Assembly: GCA_021813945.1 (NCBI GenBank)
Contig: JAKAJD010000001.1
Span: 399,072 to 432,411 of the forward strand
From: a bacterium
Lineage (GTDB): Bacteria; Patescibacteriota; Microgenomatia; Curtissbacterales; GWA2-41-24
Reading direction: 5' to 3'
DNA length: 33,340 bases
A program made the position numbers and the translations under genes. Within the stretch, counting starts at the first letter, position 1. The number at the start of each line of letters is the position of its first letter. The notes beneath the pieces are model-generated. The model saw only the letters and a program-made list of their open reading frames with translations, was not told the origin of the DNA and searched no databases. Below, piece by piece: positions 23,389 through 30,452 of this stretch.

Positions 23389-23618
23389 AAGCTCTTCATG
23401 AAGCGGTCAACGTCTCCTGCACCTTTAAGCACTTTCGCACGACCCTTTTTAAGGTCTTCTTTTGCCTCCTGTGCCCAAAGGTCGTATTTGTTTCTGGAAA
23501 TCATCTGCCTAATTGAATCGCGCACTAAGTCGGAAAACGAAACGTAGTGGCCTTTTTTGACCAAATCACTCGCCTCTTCTTTCAACTTCTCCGGCAAAGA
23601 TATATTAATCGTGTTCAT
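23385..23618 (-). CDS. Ribbon-helix-helix antitoxin
   Basis: The 77-residue protein begins with a typical RHH (CopG/ParD) strand and helices: NTINISLPEKLKEEASDLV, then GHYVSFSDLVRDSIRQMI. The C-terminal tail (from about residue 50) is charged and should wrap the toxin. RHH antitoxins also bind their own promoter, here the TATAAT region at 23625-23630, so autoregulation is expected. The gene precedes the RelE-type toxin, the normal order. Confidence 0.88.
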   Translation of the reverse strand: MNTINISLPEKLKEEASDLVKKGHYVSFSDLVRDSIRQMISRNKYDLWAQEAKEDLKKGRAKVLKGAGDVDRFMKSL

Positions 23619-23624
23619 ACATTA

Positions 23625-23677
23625 ATTATACAATATTAAGTCAAAAAATCAACCGAGAAAATTAAAAACCCCGCAGG
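23625..23677 (-). repeat. Boundary repeat A8 with promoter
   Basis: AAAAAATCAACCGAGAAAAT then TAAAAACCCCGCAGG at 23643-23677. In minus-strand reading TTGATT (23647-23652) is 16 bases from TATAAT (23625-23630), and the ATG is six bases further on. Here the core does supply a -35. Confidence 0.8.
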
Positions 23678-23682
23678 AGAAA

Positions 23683-24135
23683 TTATCGCTCTTCAGGTTT
23701 TAGGGTATCCTTAATTTGGATATTTTCGATAATAATCATTGCTTGTTGTGCACCCAATCCTCTTGTTAGCTCAGCGGTTGCCCAATCCATGAGCTCCCTG
23801 TGATCTAACCTTCTAGCAACAGTATATGTATGCTTTGCCAATGCTACTAAAGCTTCTTGCCTGGCACTAGGTGATTTATATTGTTCCTCTATATATTTAG
23901 CCCTTTCCTCCGCAAGGGAATCTTCAAAATTTCGAAGAACATCCATACGGCCTTCACCCTGCATAGTCTCTTTAAAATCTGCAACAGTAACTTCCTCACC
24001 ATCACGACCAATCATTACCTGTTCCTCATCGTAAATTGTTTCAACAGAAGTAAATCTAAAATTAACTCCCGGCCTCTGAACTTCCTCTCTTTTTCTTTCT
24101 TGTCCTCCTCCAGGAAATTGAATTATTTTACCCAT
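23683..24135 (-). CDS. Hypothetical protein, array unit 8
   Basis: From ATG 24135 the protein has 150 residues (MGKIIQFPGGGQERKREEVQ at the start). A GTG two codons upstream is possible but lies closer to the -10 box. The first third is basic and probably flexible; the rest is helical and acidic (RNFEDSLAEERAKYIEEQYK, then HRELMDWATAELTRGLGAQQ). No family recognised. TATAAT lies eight bases before the ATG. Bounded by repeats A8 and A9. Confidence 0.6.
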   Translation of the reverse strand: MGKIIQFPGGGQERKREEVQRPGVNFRFTSVETIYDEEQVMIGRDGEEVTVADFKETMQGEGRMDVLRNFEDSLAEERAKYIEEQYKSPSARQEALVALAKHTYTVARRLDHRELMDWATAELTRGLGAQQAMIIIENIQIKDTLKPEER

Positions 24136-24143
24136 AGGCACGA

Positions 24144-24197
24144 ATTATACAAAATCAGGAGAAAATCTCAAAATCGAGAAAATTAAAACCCCACGGG
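24144..24197 (-). repeat. Boundary repeat A9, internally duplicated
   Basis: The core occurs twice in tandem: AAAATCAGGAGAAAATC followed by TCAAAATCGAGAAAAT, then TAAAACCCCACGGG. TATAAT is at 24144-24149 (minus strand). The longer copy suggests partial duplication of the element. Confidence 0.75.
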
Positions 24198-24206
24198 AAA
24201 AAAATT

Positions 24207-24671
24207 CTATCTTTTTGGATATAATGCCTCAGCACACTCTCTCTCCATAAAATTAGCAACCACTTCTATGTCTGTCTCCGCCCGACCCAAAAATTCCAGT
24301 GTACCTACATCGATTCTTTGTGGCCAGACGTCATACTTCGAAACCCCATATACCACTCTTTTAACCTCCGCAAATACCATCGCAGAAATGCACATCGTAC
24401 ACGGCTCGCAAGTGGAATACACTGTAACATCCCGGAGTTCCTTGCCTCCTAAAACCGCACCAGCTTTTCCCATCGCTTTAATTTCTGCATGGCGGGATTG
24501 GTCACTATCTAAACGCTGGGAATTATGTTCAGCAGCGAGTACCCTACCTTCCTTCACAAATACACTCCCGCATTTAAGCGGTTCAGTCGATTCCTGAGCG
24601 ACTGCAATCGCCAAACGCATAAATCCCCGATCCAACTCGCCTAGTTCTGTATTTCGAATTACCTCAACCAT
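24207..24671 (-). CDS. Nucleoside/nucleobase deaminase (TadA/GuaD-like)
   Basis: The 154-residue protein is a zinc-dependent deaminase of the cytidine-deaminase superfamily. The HAE motif is at 61-63 (zinc ligand H61, proton shuttle E63) and the PCxxC motif is at 90-94 (ligands C91 and C94, in TCEPCTMC). The upstream EHNSQRLDSDQSRHAEI also fits TadA or guanine deaminase. It could act on tRNA adenosine (wobble position 34), guanine or another base. The C-terminus differs from classic TadA, and the location in an accessory array argues for a free-base deaminase; this is inference. TATAAT lies eight bases before the ATG. Confidence 0.9.
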   Translation of the reverse strand: MVEVIRNTELGELDRGFMRLAIAVAQESTEPLKCGSVFVKEGRVLAAEHNSQRLDSDQSRHAEIKAMGKAGAVLGGKELRDVTVYSTCEPCTMCISAMVFAEVKRVVYGVSKYDVWPQRIDVGTLEFLGRAETDIEVVANFMERECAEALYPKR

Positions 24672-24679
24672 AGCTGGGA

Positions 24680-24727
24680 ATTATATAGAAACGAACCTGA
24701 AAATACAAAAATTAAAAACCCCGCGGG
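24680..24727 (-). repeat. Boundary repeat A10 with promoter
   Basis: ACAAAAATTAAAAACCCC then GCGGG at 24705-24727, lacking the TCAACGAG part. TATAAT at 24680-24685 (minus strand) is eight bases before the deaminase ATG. It is the last copy with the CCCCGCGGG end. Confidence 0.7.
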
Positions 24728-24745
24728 AGAAAAATTATTTTGGAG

Positions 24746-25498
24746 CTAATGCTTTACCACTTCTAGATACACATGTTTGCCAACAATATTATGTTTGAAA
24801 TGTTCAACATTCGAGACCTGACCTCCGATATCATAAACAAGGAAAAAAATATTGCTGTAAGTTGTCCCATAAGATCTTATATCAGCGTTTATTTCTTCTG
24901 TTACTCTTTTTGGTCCGGCTTTATCTTTTACAATCTTTGCCTCGATGCAAAAATCTAAGGTGTTGAACACAAAATCTGGAATTGATTCCTTCACACCTGT
25001 TTTCACTCTCCCAGTTTCTCTATCAAAATCACTTCCTCGCACATATCCCGCACCTATCAACAGATCCTCAATTTTTTCTTGAATTTCCTTTTCATTTGTC
25101 GGCGTAGACCTAACTATGCTTCTTAAATTCAACCTTATCAACTTTATTACTTTCTGAATTTCCTCATGTTCCTCACCTAGTTTAGCCCTCAAAAAGGCAC
25201 AAATTTTCCCAGACTCAATCAATATTCCGTCCATAATATTTTTTCGAGTTTGATAAACACTTTTGGCGAAATTCATCTTACTAGCATCGAATGTATAAAA
25301 TTGAGCATCAGGAAAATCTTTAATTACATCCAAAACTAAAAATTGTAACTGCTGTGCAAACGTTATATAACCTGAAAAAGCAGTCATTTTTGCATACTGG
25401 CTTTTATCCCTCGATTCCATTTCGTAAATTAACTCAATCGATTTCAGAAATTCCTCAGCACGATTTAATAAGTAAATTAATCTGTCTTTATTAATCAT
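24746..25498 (-). CDS. PD-(D/E)XK nuclease-domain protein
   Basis: The 250-residue protein has a helical N-terminal half (to about 130) and a C-terminal nuclease-like domain. The core motif is IPDF with D175, then CIEAK with E186 and K188, the PD-(D/E)XK pattern; an EEINADIRSY helix and FFLVYDIGG strand follow, and the chain ends VVKH. This end resembles the PDDEXK_13-type domain found in small stand-alone nucleases, often of unknown or defence-related role. All metal-binding residues are kept, so an active DNase is plausible. Promoter in repeat B1 (TTGATT, 17, TAAGAT), giving a leader of about 20 bases. Confidence 0.8.
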   Translation of the reverse strand: MINKDRLIYLLNRAEEFLKSIELIYEMESRDKSQYAKMTAFSGYITFAQQLQFLVLDVIKDFPDAQFYTFDASKMNFAKSVYQTRKNIMDGILIESGKICAFLRAKLGEEHEEIQKVIKLIRLNLRSIVRSTPTNEKEIQEKIEDLLIGAGYVRGSDFDRETGRVKTGVKESIPDFVFNTLDFCIEAKIVKDKAGPKRVTEEINADIRSYGTTYSNIFFLVYDIGGQVSNVEHFKHNIVGKHVYLEVVKH

Positions 25499-25516
25499 AA
25501 ATTATGCTAATACTCA

Positions 25517-25556
25517 GCAAAAATCTTACGCTCAAGTTTTGCAAAAATCAATTCGG
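25517..25556 (-). repeat. Boundary repeat B1 with promoter
   Basis: First copy of the second form. It includes AATCTTACGCTCAAGTT, shared with B4, and later AAAATCAATTCGG. In minus-strand reading TTGATT (25546-25551), 17 bases, TAAGAT (25523-25528). GCAAAAATC occurs twice within it (25517 and 25541). Confidence 0.75.
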
Positions 25557-25557
25557 C

Positions 25558-25586
25558 TTGACATGACAAGCGAATTTAATCATAAT
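25558..25586 (+). promoter_or_regulatory. Promoter of the nucleotidyltransferase-like gene, leaderless
   Basis: TTGACA (25558-25563), 17 bases, CATAAT (25581-25586). The ATG at 25594 starts seven bases later. It is divergent from and adjacent to the promoter in repeat B1. Confidence 0.65.
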
Positions 25587-25593
25587 TTCCACC

Positions 25594-26589
25594 ATGTCCG
25601 GCACGCCGGAACGTTCACCCATAACTCTACCTGAAGAATTTTTTCAAAGGTTAAAACCCCAGGACGCGCAAGCCGTCCACTCTATTGTTGAAACCATCAG
25701 GCAACTTGCAGAAAATTACGGTGACGATAACAACTATATCCCCGGAGGATACGGAAGCGCCGGATTTTTCGGCGTTTATGCAATTGGCGGATACGTATCA
25801 AAAGCAGGCGAAAGGCCGGATATAGACCTTTTGGTTGTCACAAATGCACATTGGAAGCAGAGTTACAATTCACCCACCAGAAAATACGATCCCGATGACC
25901 CAATCCTATATAGTGGCGACCATGTTGCCGGCAGTTTACAAGAGGCTTTCGAACAAAAAGGATATAGGGTTGTACTTTTGGAACATATCCCAAGCGACTA
26001 TGACGAAGTTGGCGTAAACCCTAAATCAATGTTGCGCCTTACTCCAGCCCCCCAATTAGGTGCAAAGCCAATCGATGTTGCATACGTCAAAACTACTTAT
26101 GAAAAGGGCGTCGATGATTTGTTCGATTTTGAAGAAGAAGATACAGACGGTGATGGTAATCCGCTTCCAAGAATTCCCCTACTTCAAGTAGAAGACCTCG
26201 GCCGGGCAGGCGAATTGCGGCCTAAACTTTCAAATACCAAACTTAAAATCAAATCGCTGGAAATTTATTCGGAAGGTAATGCTTCTGACAACAATCTTTC
26301 CCCTATCATGTCAACAACAAATTCTCTAGGCATTCTTCCTTCAAAACCCCCGACTGGCTGGCCATTTTTAAACAATATGGTGGTCGGAAGACCAGCATGG
26401 TCAAGCAAATCACCAAATTCCCTCTTTAATTTGCGCAGCCGTCCTTCGTCCAAAACAGCATTTCCAAAGCTAACTTGCGGAATTTCATCCGAAATCTCGG
26501 ATACAATCGGCTTATATTCATCGCAAAAATTACACCAGGTCGCGCTAATGACTAAGACTGCCGAATCATTATCTCGAAAATCATCATAA
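25594..26589 (+). CDS. Nucleotidyltransferase-fold-like protein with aberrant 3' end
   Basis: The open frame codes for 331 residues, but only about the first 215-220 look like a real protein. Residues 60-85 (YAIGGYVSKAGERPDIDLLV) contain a GG and a DID of the DNA polymerase beta-type nucleotidyltransferase fold, and a later PIDVAYVK could provide the third aspartate. From about residue 217 the frame crosses boundary repeat B2 and then reads antisense through the thioredoxin gene, where the sequence becomes Ser/Asn/Pro-rich and loses protein character. The original stop therefore seems lost. The substrate is unknown; such folds include antitoxin/toxin NTases. Confidence 0.6.
   Translation: MSGTPERSPITLPEEFFQRLKPQDAQAVHSIVETIRQLAENYGDDNNYIPGGYGSAGFFGVYAIGGYVSKAGERPDIDLLVVTNAHWKQSYNSPTRKYDPDDPILYSGDHVAGSLQEAFEQKGYRVVLLEHIPSDYDEVGVNPKSMLRLTPAPQLGAKPIDVAYVKTTYEKGVDDLFDFEEEDTDGDGNPLPRIPLLQVEDLGRAGELRPKLSNTKLKIKSLEIYSEGNASDNNLSPIMSTTNSLGILPSKPPTGWPFLNNMVVGRPAWSSKSPNSLFNLRSRPSSKTAFPKLTCGISSEISDTIGLYSSQKLHQVALMTKTAESLSRKSS
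26239..26256. repeat. Boundary repeat B2 inside an open frame
   Basis: AAACTTAAAATCAAATCG, between the end of the nucleotidyltransferase-like gene and the stop of the thioredoxin gene. It is a convergent boundary, so it has no promoter role here. Confidence 0.7.
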
Positions 26590-26618
26590 TTGGCATCAGT
26601 TATTCTTTCGACTGCCAT
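26265..26618 (-). CDS. Thioredoxin-like protein
   Basis: From ATG 26618 the protein has 117 residues. The active site is WCNFC in ISATWCNFCDEYKPIV (canonical WCGPC), and the cis-proline is in LPTTILFKNGQ. The rest follows the thioredoxin fold with a conserved GG near the end. It should reduce or exchange disulfides; the NF dipeptide between the cysteines is unusual and will alter redox potential. Promoter in repeat B3. A longer frame from 26639 lies upstream of the predicted start and is not favoured. Confidence 0.88.
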   Translation of the reverse strand: MAVERITDANYDDFRDNDSAVLVISATWCNFCDEYKPIVSEISDEIPQVSFGNAVLDEGRLRKLKREFGDLLDHAGLPTTILFKNGQPVGGFEGRMPREFVVDMIGERLLSEALPSE

Positions 26619-26622
26619 AACC

Positions 26623-26661
26623 GCAAATCTTACACACAACTAAACTTAAAATCAAATCGGG
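26623..26661 (-). repeat. Boundary repeat B3 with promoter
   Basis: AAATCTTACACACAACT then AAACTTAAAATCAAATCGGG. In minus-strand reading TTGATT (26650-26655), 17 bases, TAAGAT (26627-26632), eight bases before the thioredoxin ATG. Confidence 0.8.
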
Positions 26662-26670
26662 CAACCTAAA

Positions 26671-26699
26671 TTGATTATAGGTTAAAAATATGCTATTCT
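26671..26699 (+). promoter_or_regulatory. Promoter of the two-gene plus-strand unit, leaderless
   Basis: TTGATT (26671-26676), 17 bases, TATTCT (26694-26699) with extended TG. The ATG at 26706 begins six bases later. Confidence 0.55.
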
Positions 26700-26705
26700 T
26701 CGCAC

Positions 26706-27071
26706 ATGGCAAAGAGAAAAATAGAAGGTGAAGGAGCTGCCGGCGCACTCTCTAAACTTGATCAGGCAACAAACACATTTGATGCCGCAATAATCAGTCC
26801 AATTTTTAACCCTCAATTAGTCTCGGACAGTTTAATTAACATCCAAACCCAGGCTTTAACCGGTGGCCTTCCACCCGCTGAAGCATTCCGAAAGCTCGAA
26901 AGACATGCTTCTAGGGCAAGTCGAAGAGCAGCAGAACTAAACGACGGCGAAAGTGAATCTAAATTCAGAGACATGGCTACATCATTTGAAGCCGCCATTG
27001 CTATGCTTTCACCTAAACCCCAAGAGGCTCCGCAAGCTTCGCAGCTTGTAACATCCTACGCTAAAGGTTAA
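26706..27071 (+). CDS. Small helical protein, first gene of a two-gene unit
   Basis: The 121-residue protein is predicted helical and rich in Ala/Ser, with LERHASRASRRAAELNDGES in the middle. No family recognised. Its stop is followed immediately by the ATG of the 706-residue gene (TAAATG), so the two are co-expressed and perhaps act together, for instance as a partner or chaperone of the large protein; this is inference from position only. Confidence 0.6.
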   Translation: MAKRKIEGEGAAGALSKLDQATNTFDAAIISPIFNPQLVSDSLINIQTQALTGGLPPAEAFRKLERHASRASRRAAELNDGESESKFRDMATSFEAAIAMLSPKPQEAPQASQLVTSYAKG

Positions 27072-29192
27072 ATGCCGGAAAAAAAAGCATATGTTCCCTT
27101 CGACGGGGTAAGCGTGCCATTTATAAAACATCCCGGCTTTCATGGGGCTAGTGTCAGCGAAGAATATTTTCCGTTTAGTGATAAACTCGACAACTTAGCA
27201 TGCGCATTTATACCTGAAAATCAAAGCGAGGAAGATGATTCCTCTAGCCACCATCGGATTTCCGACATTCATGGCCGTTCTTTCCAAATAAACTTCGGCG
27301 AGAATACCGCAGTTCTTTGGGCAGACCAATACGGCAATATTTTCACTTCGCTTGGAACAAAAGGCAGCAGCTTAGAACACCCTGTAGCGATAAACAACCC
27401 CCAAGCACCGGGCAACTTTTCATTCTACGGCCTCCAGGACAGCCGCTCGATTTCCAGAATAGTTATTGCTTCTCAACTTATGAGGCAGGCTAATATAGAC
27501 ACCGAGCTTATTGCTCGGATATATGAACCTTTAGAATTTCCTATTGAAGGAGCAAGCTTAACCCGCGACCAGTTCAAAAAACGCTTAGTCAAAGACGCCT
27601 GGGACAGGACTGAAAATAAGGCAGGCGAAGGGCTGGCTGAAAGAGAAGACGTTCCCGCGCTGAGCCAATCTCTTAACCAAACGGCATTTCTGATAACTTT
27701 GCGGGGCATGCGGGTACCTGAAAGGCTTGCAGATCTAGCCCAAGCTTCCCCAAAAGACAAAGAGCTTATATTAAAAAGGGCAATTACTGCGGTCAATGTT
27801 TACGAATCAGCCCGCGCAAAAATTGCCGGAACGGTTCCAATAAAATTTGACCCTGACTCACCACAAAGCGTTAGTGAATACCTCACCGATTATATCCCCC
27901 AAAACTTAGGTAGAAACATGGCAAAACTGCACCGCCTAGGGCTTGCGTTTCGAAGCGCAAGCGAGCTGAATATAACCTTATCCGGGGGGTTCCCAGATCT
28001 TGACACGGTAAAAGGCCAAGCACTTGGGCTAGGAGACGAACCGATCACAAAAGACGACTTCGCCAACGATTTATGGGAAGCTGCTTTCACATTTGAAAAA
28101 CTCGACCTCTATATGCCGGGGAAACTAACAAAAGAAACTTTAAATAAAGCCAAAAGAAAAATGTTGCGAACCTATACGCTTGAATCGGGGCTGGAAGAGG
28201 ATGTCGTTACAAATTTTCAAATATTTTCCGAGCTAATCGACACCGAAACCGTAAAAAACAACAACGAACTTGTAGTCTACTACGGCGATTTACTCTCAAG
28301 GCAAACAGGCGTTGTACCCAGCAAAGAGCGGACTTATCAAAGTGTAAGTGATCGACTCTTTGACCCAAACCTCTCGGCATCAGAAGTTGCAAGCCAAGCA
28401 ATAAGCGAAGCCATCCGACTAAAAAAGGCAGTGCTCCCTGAAGGCGCAGACAAGCTTTTAAGATTTGAAGAGCAAACAAAAGCGGAAAACAGTAATCTTC
28501 AGGATTTGATCACTGATTCAATGTACAGCGACCTTCTTAACAAGACTTACCAGGAAACACTGGCAAAGCTTCAACACTCGGAAACAGCCGCGGTTCAGGG
28601 CCTTTCCGAAACAGAAATCGCAAACATCGCTTTTACCATTGCTCTTGGCCACGTAGACCAATTCATAAAAGCCATTCCACAAGAAATGTGGGATAGCGCG
28701 CTTTTTGCAATGTACTCAAGATACATACGTGATATCGGCTTAACTGCTAAACTACCTTTTCTAAGGGAATTTACCAACCAAGACCCCCAGAACGTCAGCT
28801 CCCCCATTTCCGGTTTTACAAAGGACGGTGAAATAAGGGTTGTCGTAAACAATGTTCCGTTGAGTAAGTTTTTCCAGGAGATTTCCTATGGCCAAGAACA
28901 TTTGGACGTCCAGGTATTTAATATGATCGACATGCCAAGAGGCTGCAACTTTTTAGTGCAAGGTAGCGCTTCGGATCCAAAGGTCTTAGTTTGCGATGGC
29001 CGCATTATAAACCCAAATTATCTTGGGGAAAATTCATTCATGCTCGATACAACAGACTGTAACTATATAGCCTGGGTTTCAAAAGATGGGAAATATTACG
29101 TGCAAACAAACTCCGGGGAACAATTCGTGCGCGACGCTCTTGAAAAGTCCGGCGCAACTAATACTGGCTTAAACATAACGAGCTTCGAGTAG
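27072..29192 (+). CDS. Large unrecognised protein with a faint kinase-fold signature
   Basis: The 706-residue protein is the largest in the window and is not recognised. No signal peptide or membrane helix. The middle has an LGRNMAKLHRLGLAF segment followed by N300 in LNITLSGGFPDLDTVKG with D309 and D311; the asparagine-to-aspartate spacing of nine equals that of the metal-binding residues in SelO-type protein AMPylases, and the upstream SRIVIASQLMRQANIDTE may be a lobe helix. The glycine-rich loop and lysine cannot be assigned. The C-terminal third (from about 550) seems alpha/beta with several Cys. It follows the small gene without any gap. The kinase-fold idea is tentative. Confidence 0.55.
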   Translation: MPEKKAYVPFDGVSVPFIKHPGFHGASVSEEYFPFSDKLDNLACAFIPENQSEEDDSSSHHRISDIHGRSFQINFGENTAVLWADQYGNIFTSLGTKGSSLEHPVAINNPQAPGNFSFYGLQDSRSISRIVIASQLMRQANIDTELIARIYEPLEFPIEGASLTRDQFKKRLVKDAWDRTENKAGEGLAEREDVPALSQSLNQTAFLITLRGMRVPERLADLAQASPKDKELILKRAITAVNVYESARAKIAGTVPIKFDPDSPQSVSEYLTDYIPQNLGRNMAKLHRLGLAFRSASELNITLSGGFPDLDTVKGQALGLGDEPITKDDFANDLWEAAFTFEKLDLYMPGKLTKETLNKAKRKMLRTYTLESGLEEDVVTNFQIFSELIDTETVKNNNELVVYYGDLLSRQTGVVPSKERTYQSVSDRLFDPNLSASEVASQAISEAIRLKKAVLPEGADKLLRFEEQTKAENSNLQDLITDSMYSDLLNKTYQETLAKLQHSETAAVQGLSETEIANIAFTIALGHVDQFIKAIPQEMWDSALFAMYSRYIRDIGLTAKLPFLREFTNQDPQNVSSPISGFTKDGEIRVVVNNVPLSKFFQEISYGQEHLDVQVFNMIDMPRGCNFLVQGSASDPKVLVCDGRIINPNYLGENSFMLDTTDCNYIAWVSKDGKYYVQTNSGEQFVRDALEKSGATNTGLNITSFE

Positions 29193-29205
29193 AAATTGCT
29201 CAATC

Positions 29206-29224
29206 AAACTTAAAATCAAATCTG
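29206..29224. repeat. Boundary repeat B4
   Basis: AAACTTAAAATCAAATCTG, between two convergent gene ends, again without need of a promoter. Confidence 0.7.
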
Positions 29225-29226
29225 AA

Positions 29227-29790
29227 TTATCGTTTTAAAAATCGATACGCGGAAATGCGTAGATTGCTGGCATATTGATTAAAACCGGTGTCAGTTCCTT
29301 CTCGTTCCATAAGAAGATTTCTGTCTATTTCTTGACCATCTAGAGAAAAGATTCCCACTGCAAGCCTAACATACCTAGGCGTAAGCGTACCCCCAATCTC
29401 CTTGTACTTATACACCCGCCCGGGCATTTGAAGACCGGGTCTTTCTTTAAACATTTCGTACTCTGAAACGGATCTTTCCAAAACATGAAGCATCCGTTCG
29501 ATAAAATCACCCTGAGGGACAGGATCAATTGAATCGTTCCACATTCTAAACCCTCGTAAAGCAATTTCATCTTTTCTTGCTAAAGCTTCCTTAACTCTAC
29601 TTACTGCTGCCCGCAAATCCAACAGCTCCTCTTCCCAAGACATTTCCCCTACCGGTTTTAAATCTTCTGGAGCCTTTTTTCTGGCAGTACCAATTACAGA
29701 ATAATGCGCTAAGCGCGAGATGGCTTGCCTGAAAGCAGCTTCATGCTCAGGCTTCATCCTGACAGTAACATCGACAAATTCATGGCTCAT
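29227..29790 (-). CDS. Hypothetical protein, array unit
   Basis: From ATG 29790 the protein has 187 residues. No family recognised. It starts with a beta-alpha segment (EFVDVTVRMKPEHEAAFRQA) that resembles a ferredoxin-like half, followed by charged helices (EEELLDLRAAVSRVKEALAR) and a beta-rich YVRLAVGIFSLDG region. TAAGAT of repeat B5 lies eight bases before this ATG; the longer frame from 29811 begins upstream of the predicted transcription start and is rejected. Confidence 0.6.
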   Translation of the reverse strand: MSHEFVDVTVRMKPEHEAAFRQAISRLAHYSVIGTARKKAPEDLKPVGEMSWEEELLDLRAAVSRVKEALARKDEIALRGFRMWNDSIDPVPQGDFIERMLHVLERSVSEYEMFKERPGLQMPGRVYKYKEIGGTLTPRYVRLAVGIFSLDGQEIDRNLLMEREGTDTGFNQYASNLRISAYRFLKR

Positions 29791-29833
29791 GCGCAAAAAT
29801 CTTACGCTCAAGTTAGCTTAAAATCAAATCGGG
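29791..29833 (-). repeat. Boundary repeat B5 with promoter (most complete)
   Basis: AATCTTACGCTCAAGTT then AGCTTAAAATCAAATCGGG, the fullest copy of form B. TTGATT (29822-29827), 17 bases, TAAGAT (29799-29804) on the minus strand. It continues into GAAAATTTATAAA, resembling the GAAAATTAAAA of form A. Confidence 0.85.
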
Positions 29834-29849
29834 AAAATTTATAAATAGG

Positions 29850-30446
29850 TTATATTACCAGTTCAACCTTACTTCCTAACCTCTCTGAAAATCCATCCCT
29901 AACCCCCAAATTGGGTTCAGGAGCATTAACGCGTGGGAATGTCACACTTTCGTCGAATCGACCTATCTTTTTTAATATCTCCTCACGCCTTACACCGATT
30001 ACATCTGCTAAAGTCTGAACGGGTTCGAGGGTATCTGTCGTATATTCTCCTACCCTAAATCCAAAACCTAATTTTTCCACAAGTTTCGGGTCGTGATTAT
30101 TGGTAAATGTATGAATAATTTGTATGTCTGGATTCCCTGATATTTTCATCAAAATTGCCTTAATAAGAGCTTCTGCCCTTAATGTATTCCAATTTTCTCT
30201 AAACCCCTCCATTCTGTACTTTGAAGCAATTTTTGCCCTTGCTCCCGAAATTTTTATAGCGTTTACCAACGCCGAAACTTCTAAATCTTCAGTTAATCTT
30301 GCCCTAAGTTCCGGGAAGCTTTGAGACCATTCGGCCTCCAAAACCCTAACTGGAAGATGACATTCCCGACGATATACCGCATACCCCTGGTGAACAAATA
30401 CTGCTTCCTCACCTTTACCAGATTTTGGTGCACCTCTTTCGCCCAT
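29850..30446 (-). CDS. Hypothetical protein, array unit
   Basis: The 198-residue protein has a mixed alpha/beta make-up. Its centre (NWNTLRAEALIKAILMKISG, then PDIQIIHTFTNNHDPKLVEK, LGFGFRVGE) looks like a GNAT-type or small Rossmann-like pattern (helix, strand, NNHDPKLVEKLGF recalls the end of GNAT acetyltransferases), but the acetyl-CoA loop is not clear. The promoter in repeat B6 is TTGATT, 17, TAGAAT, with the ATG seven bases after the -10. Confidence 0.6.
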   Translation of the reverse strand: MGERGAPKSGKGEEAVFVHQGYAVYRRECHLPVRVLEAEWSQSFPELRARLTEDLEVSALVNAIKISGARAKIASKYRMEGFRENWNTLRAEALIKAILMKISGNPDIQIIHTFTNNHDPKLVEKLGFGFRVGEYTTDTLEPVQTLADVIGVRREEILKKIGRFDESVTFPRVNAPEPNLGVRDGFSERLGSKVELVI

Positions 30447-30452
30447 GTCGGG

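Noticed and set aside
19437-24727. Form-A repeats as a CRISPR array
   Set aside because: The copies are 300-1000 bases apart with whole genes between them, differ in length, and no cas gene is present.
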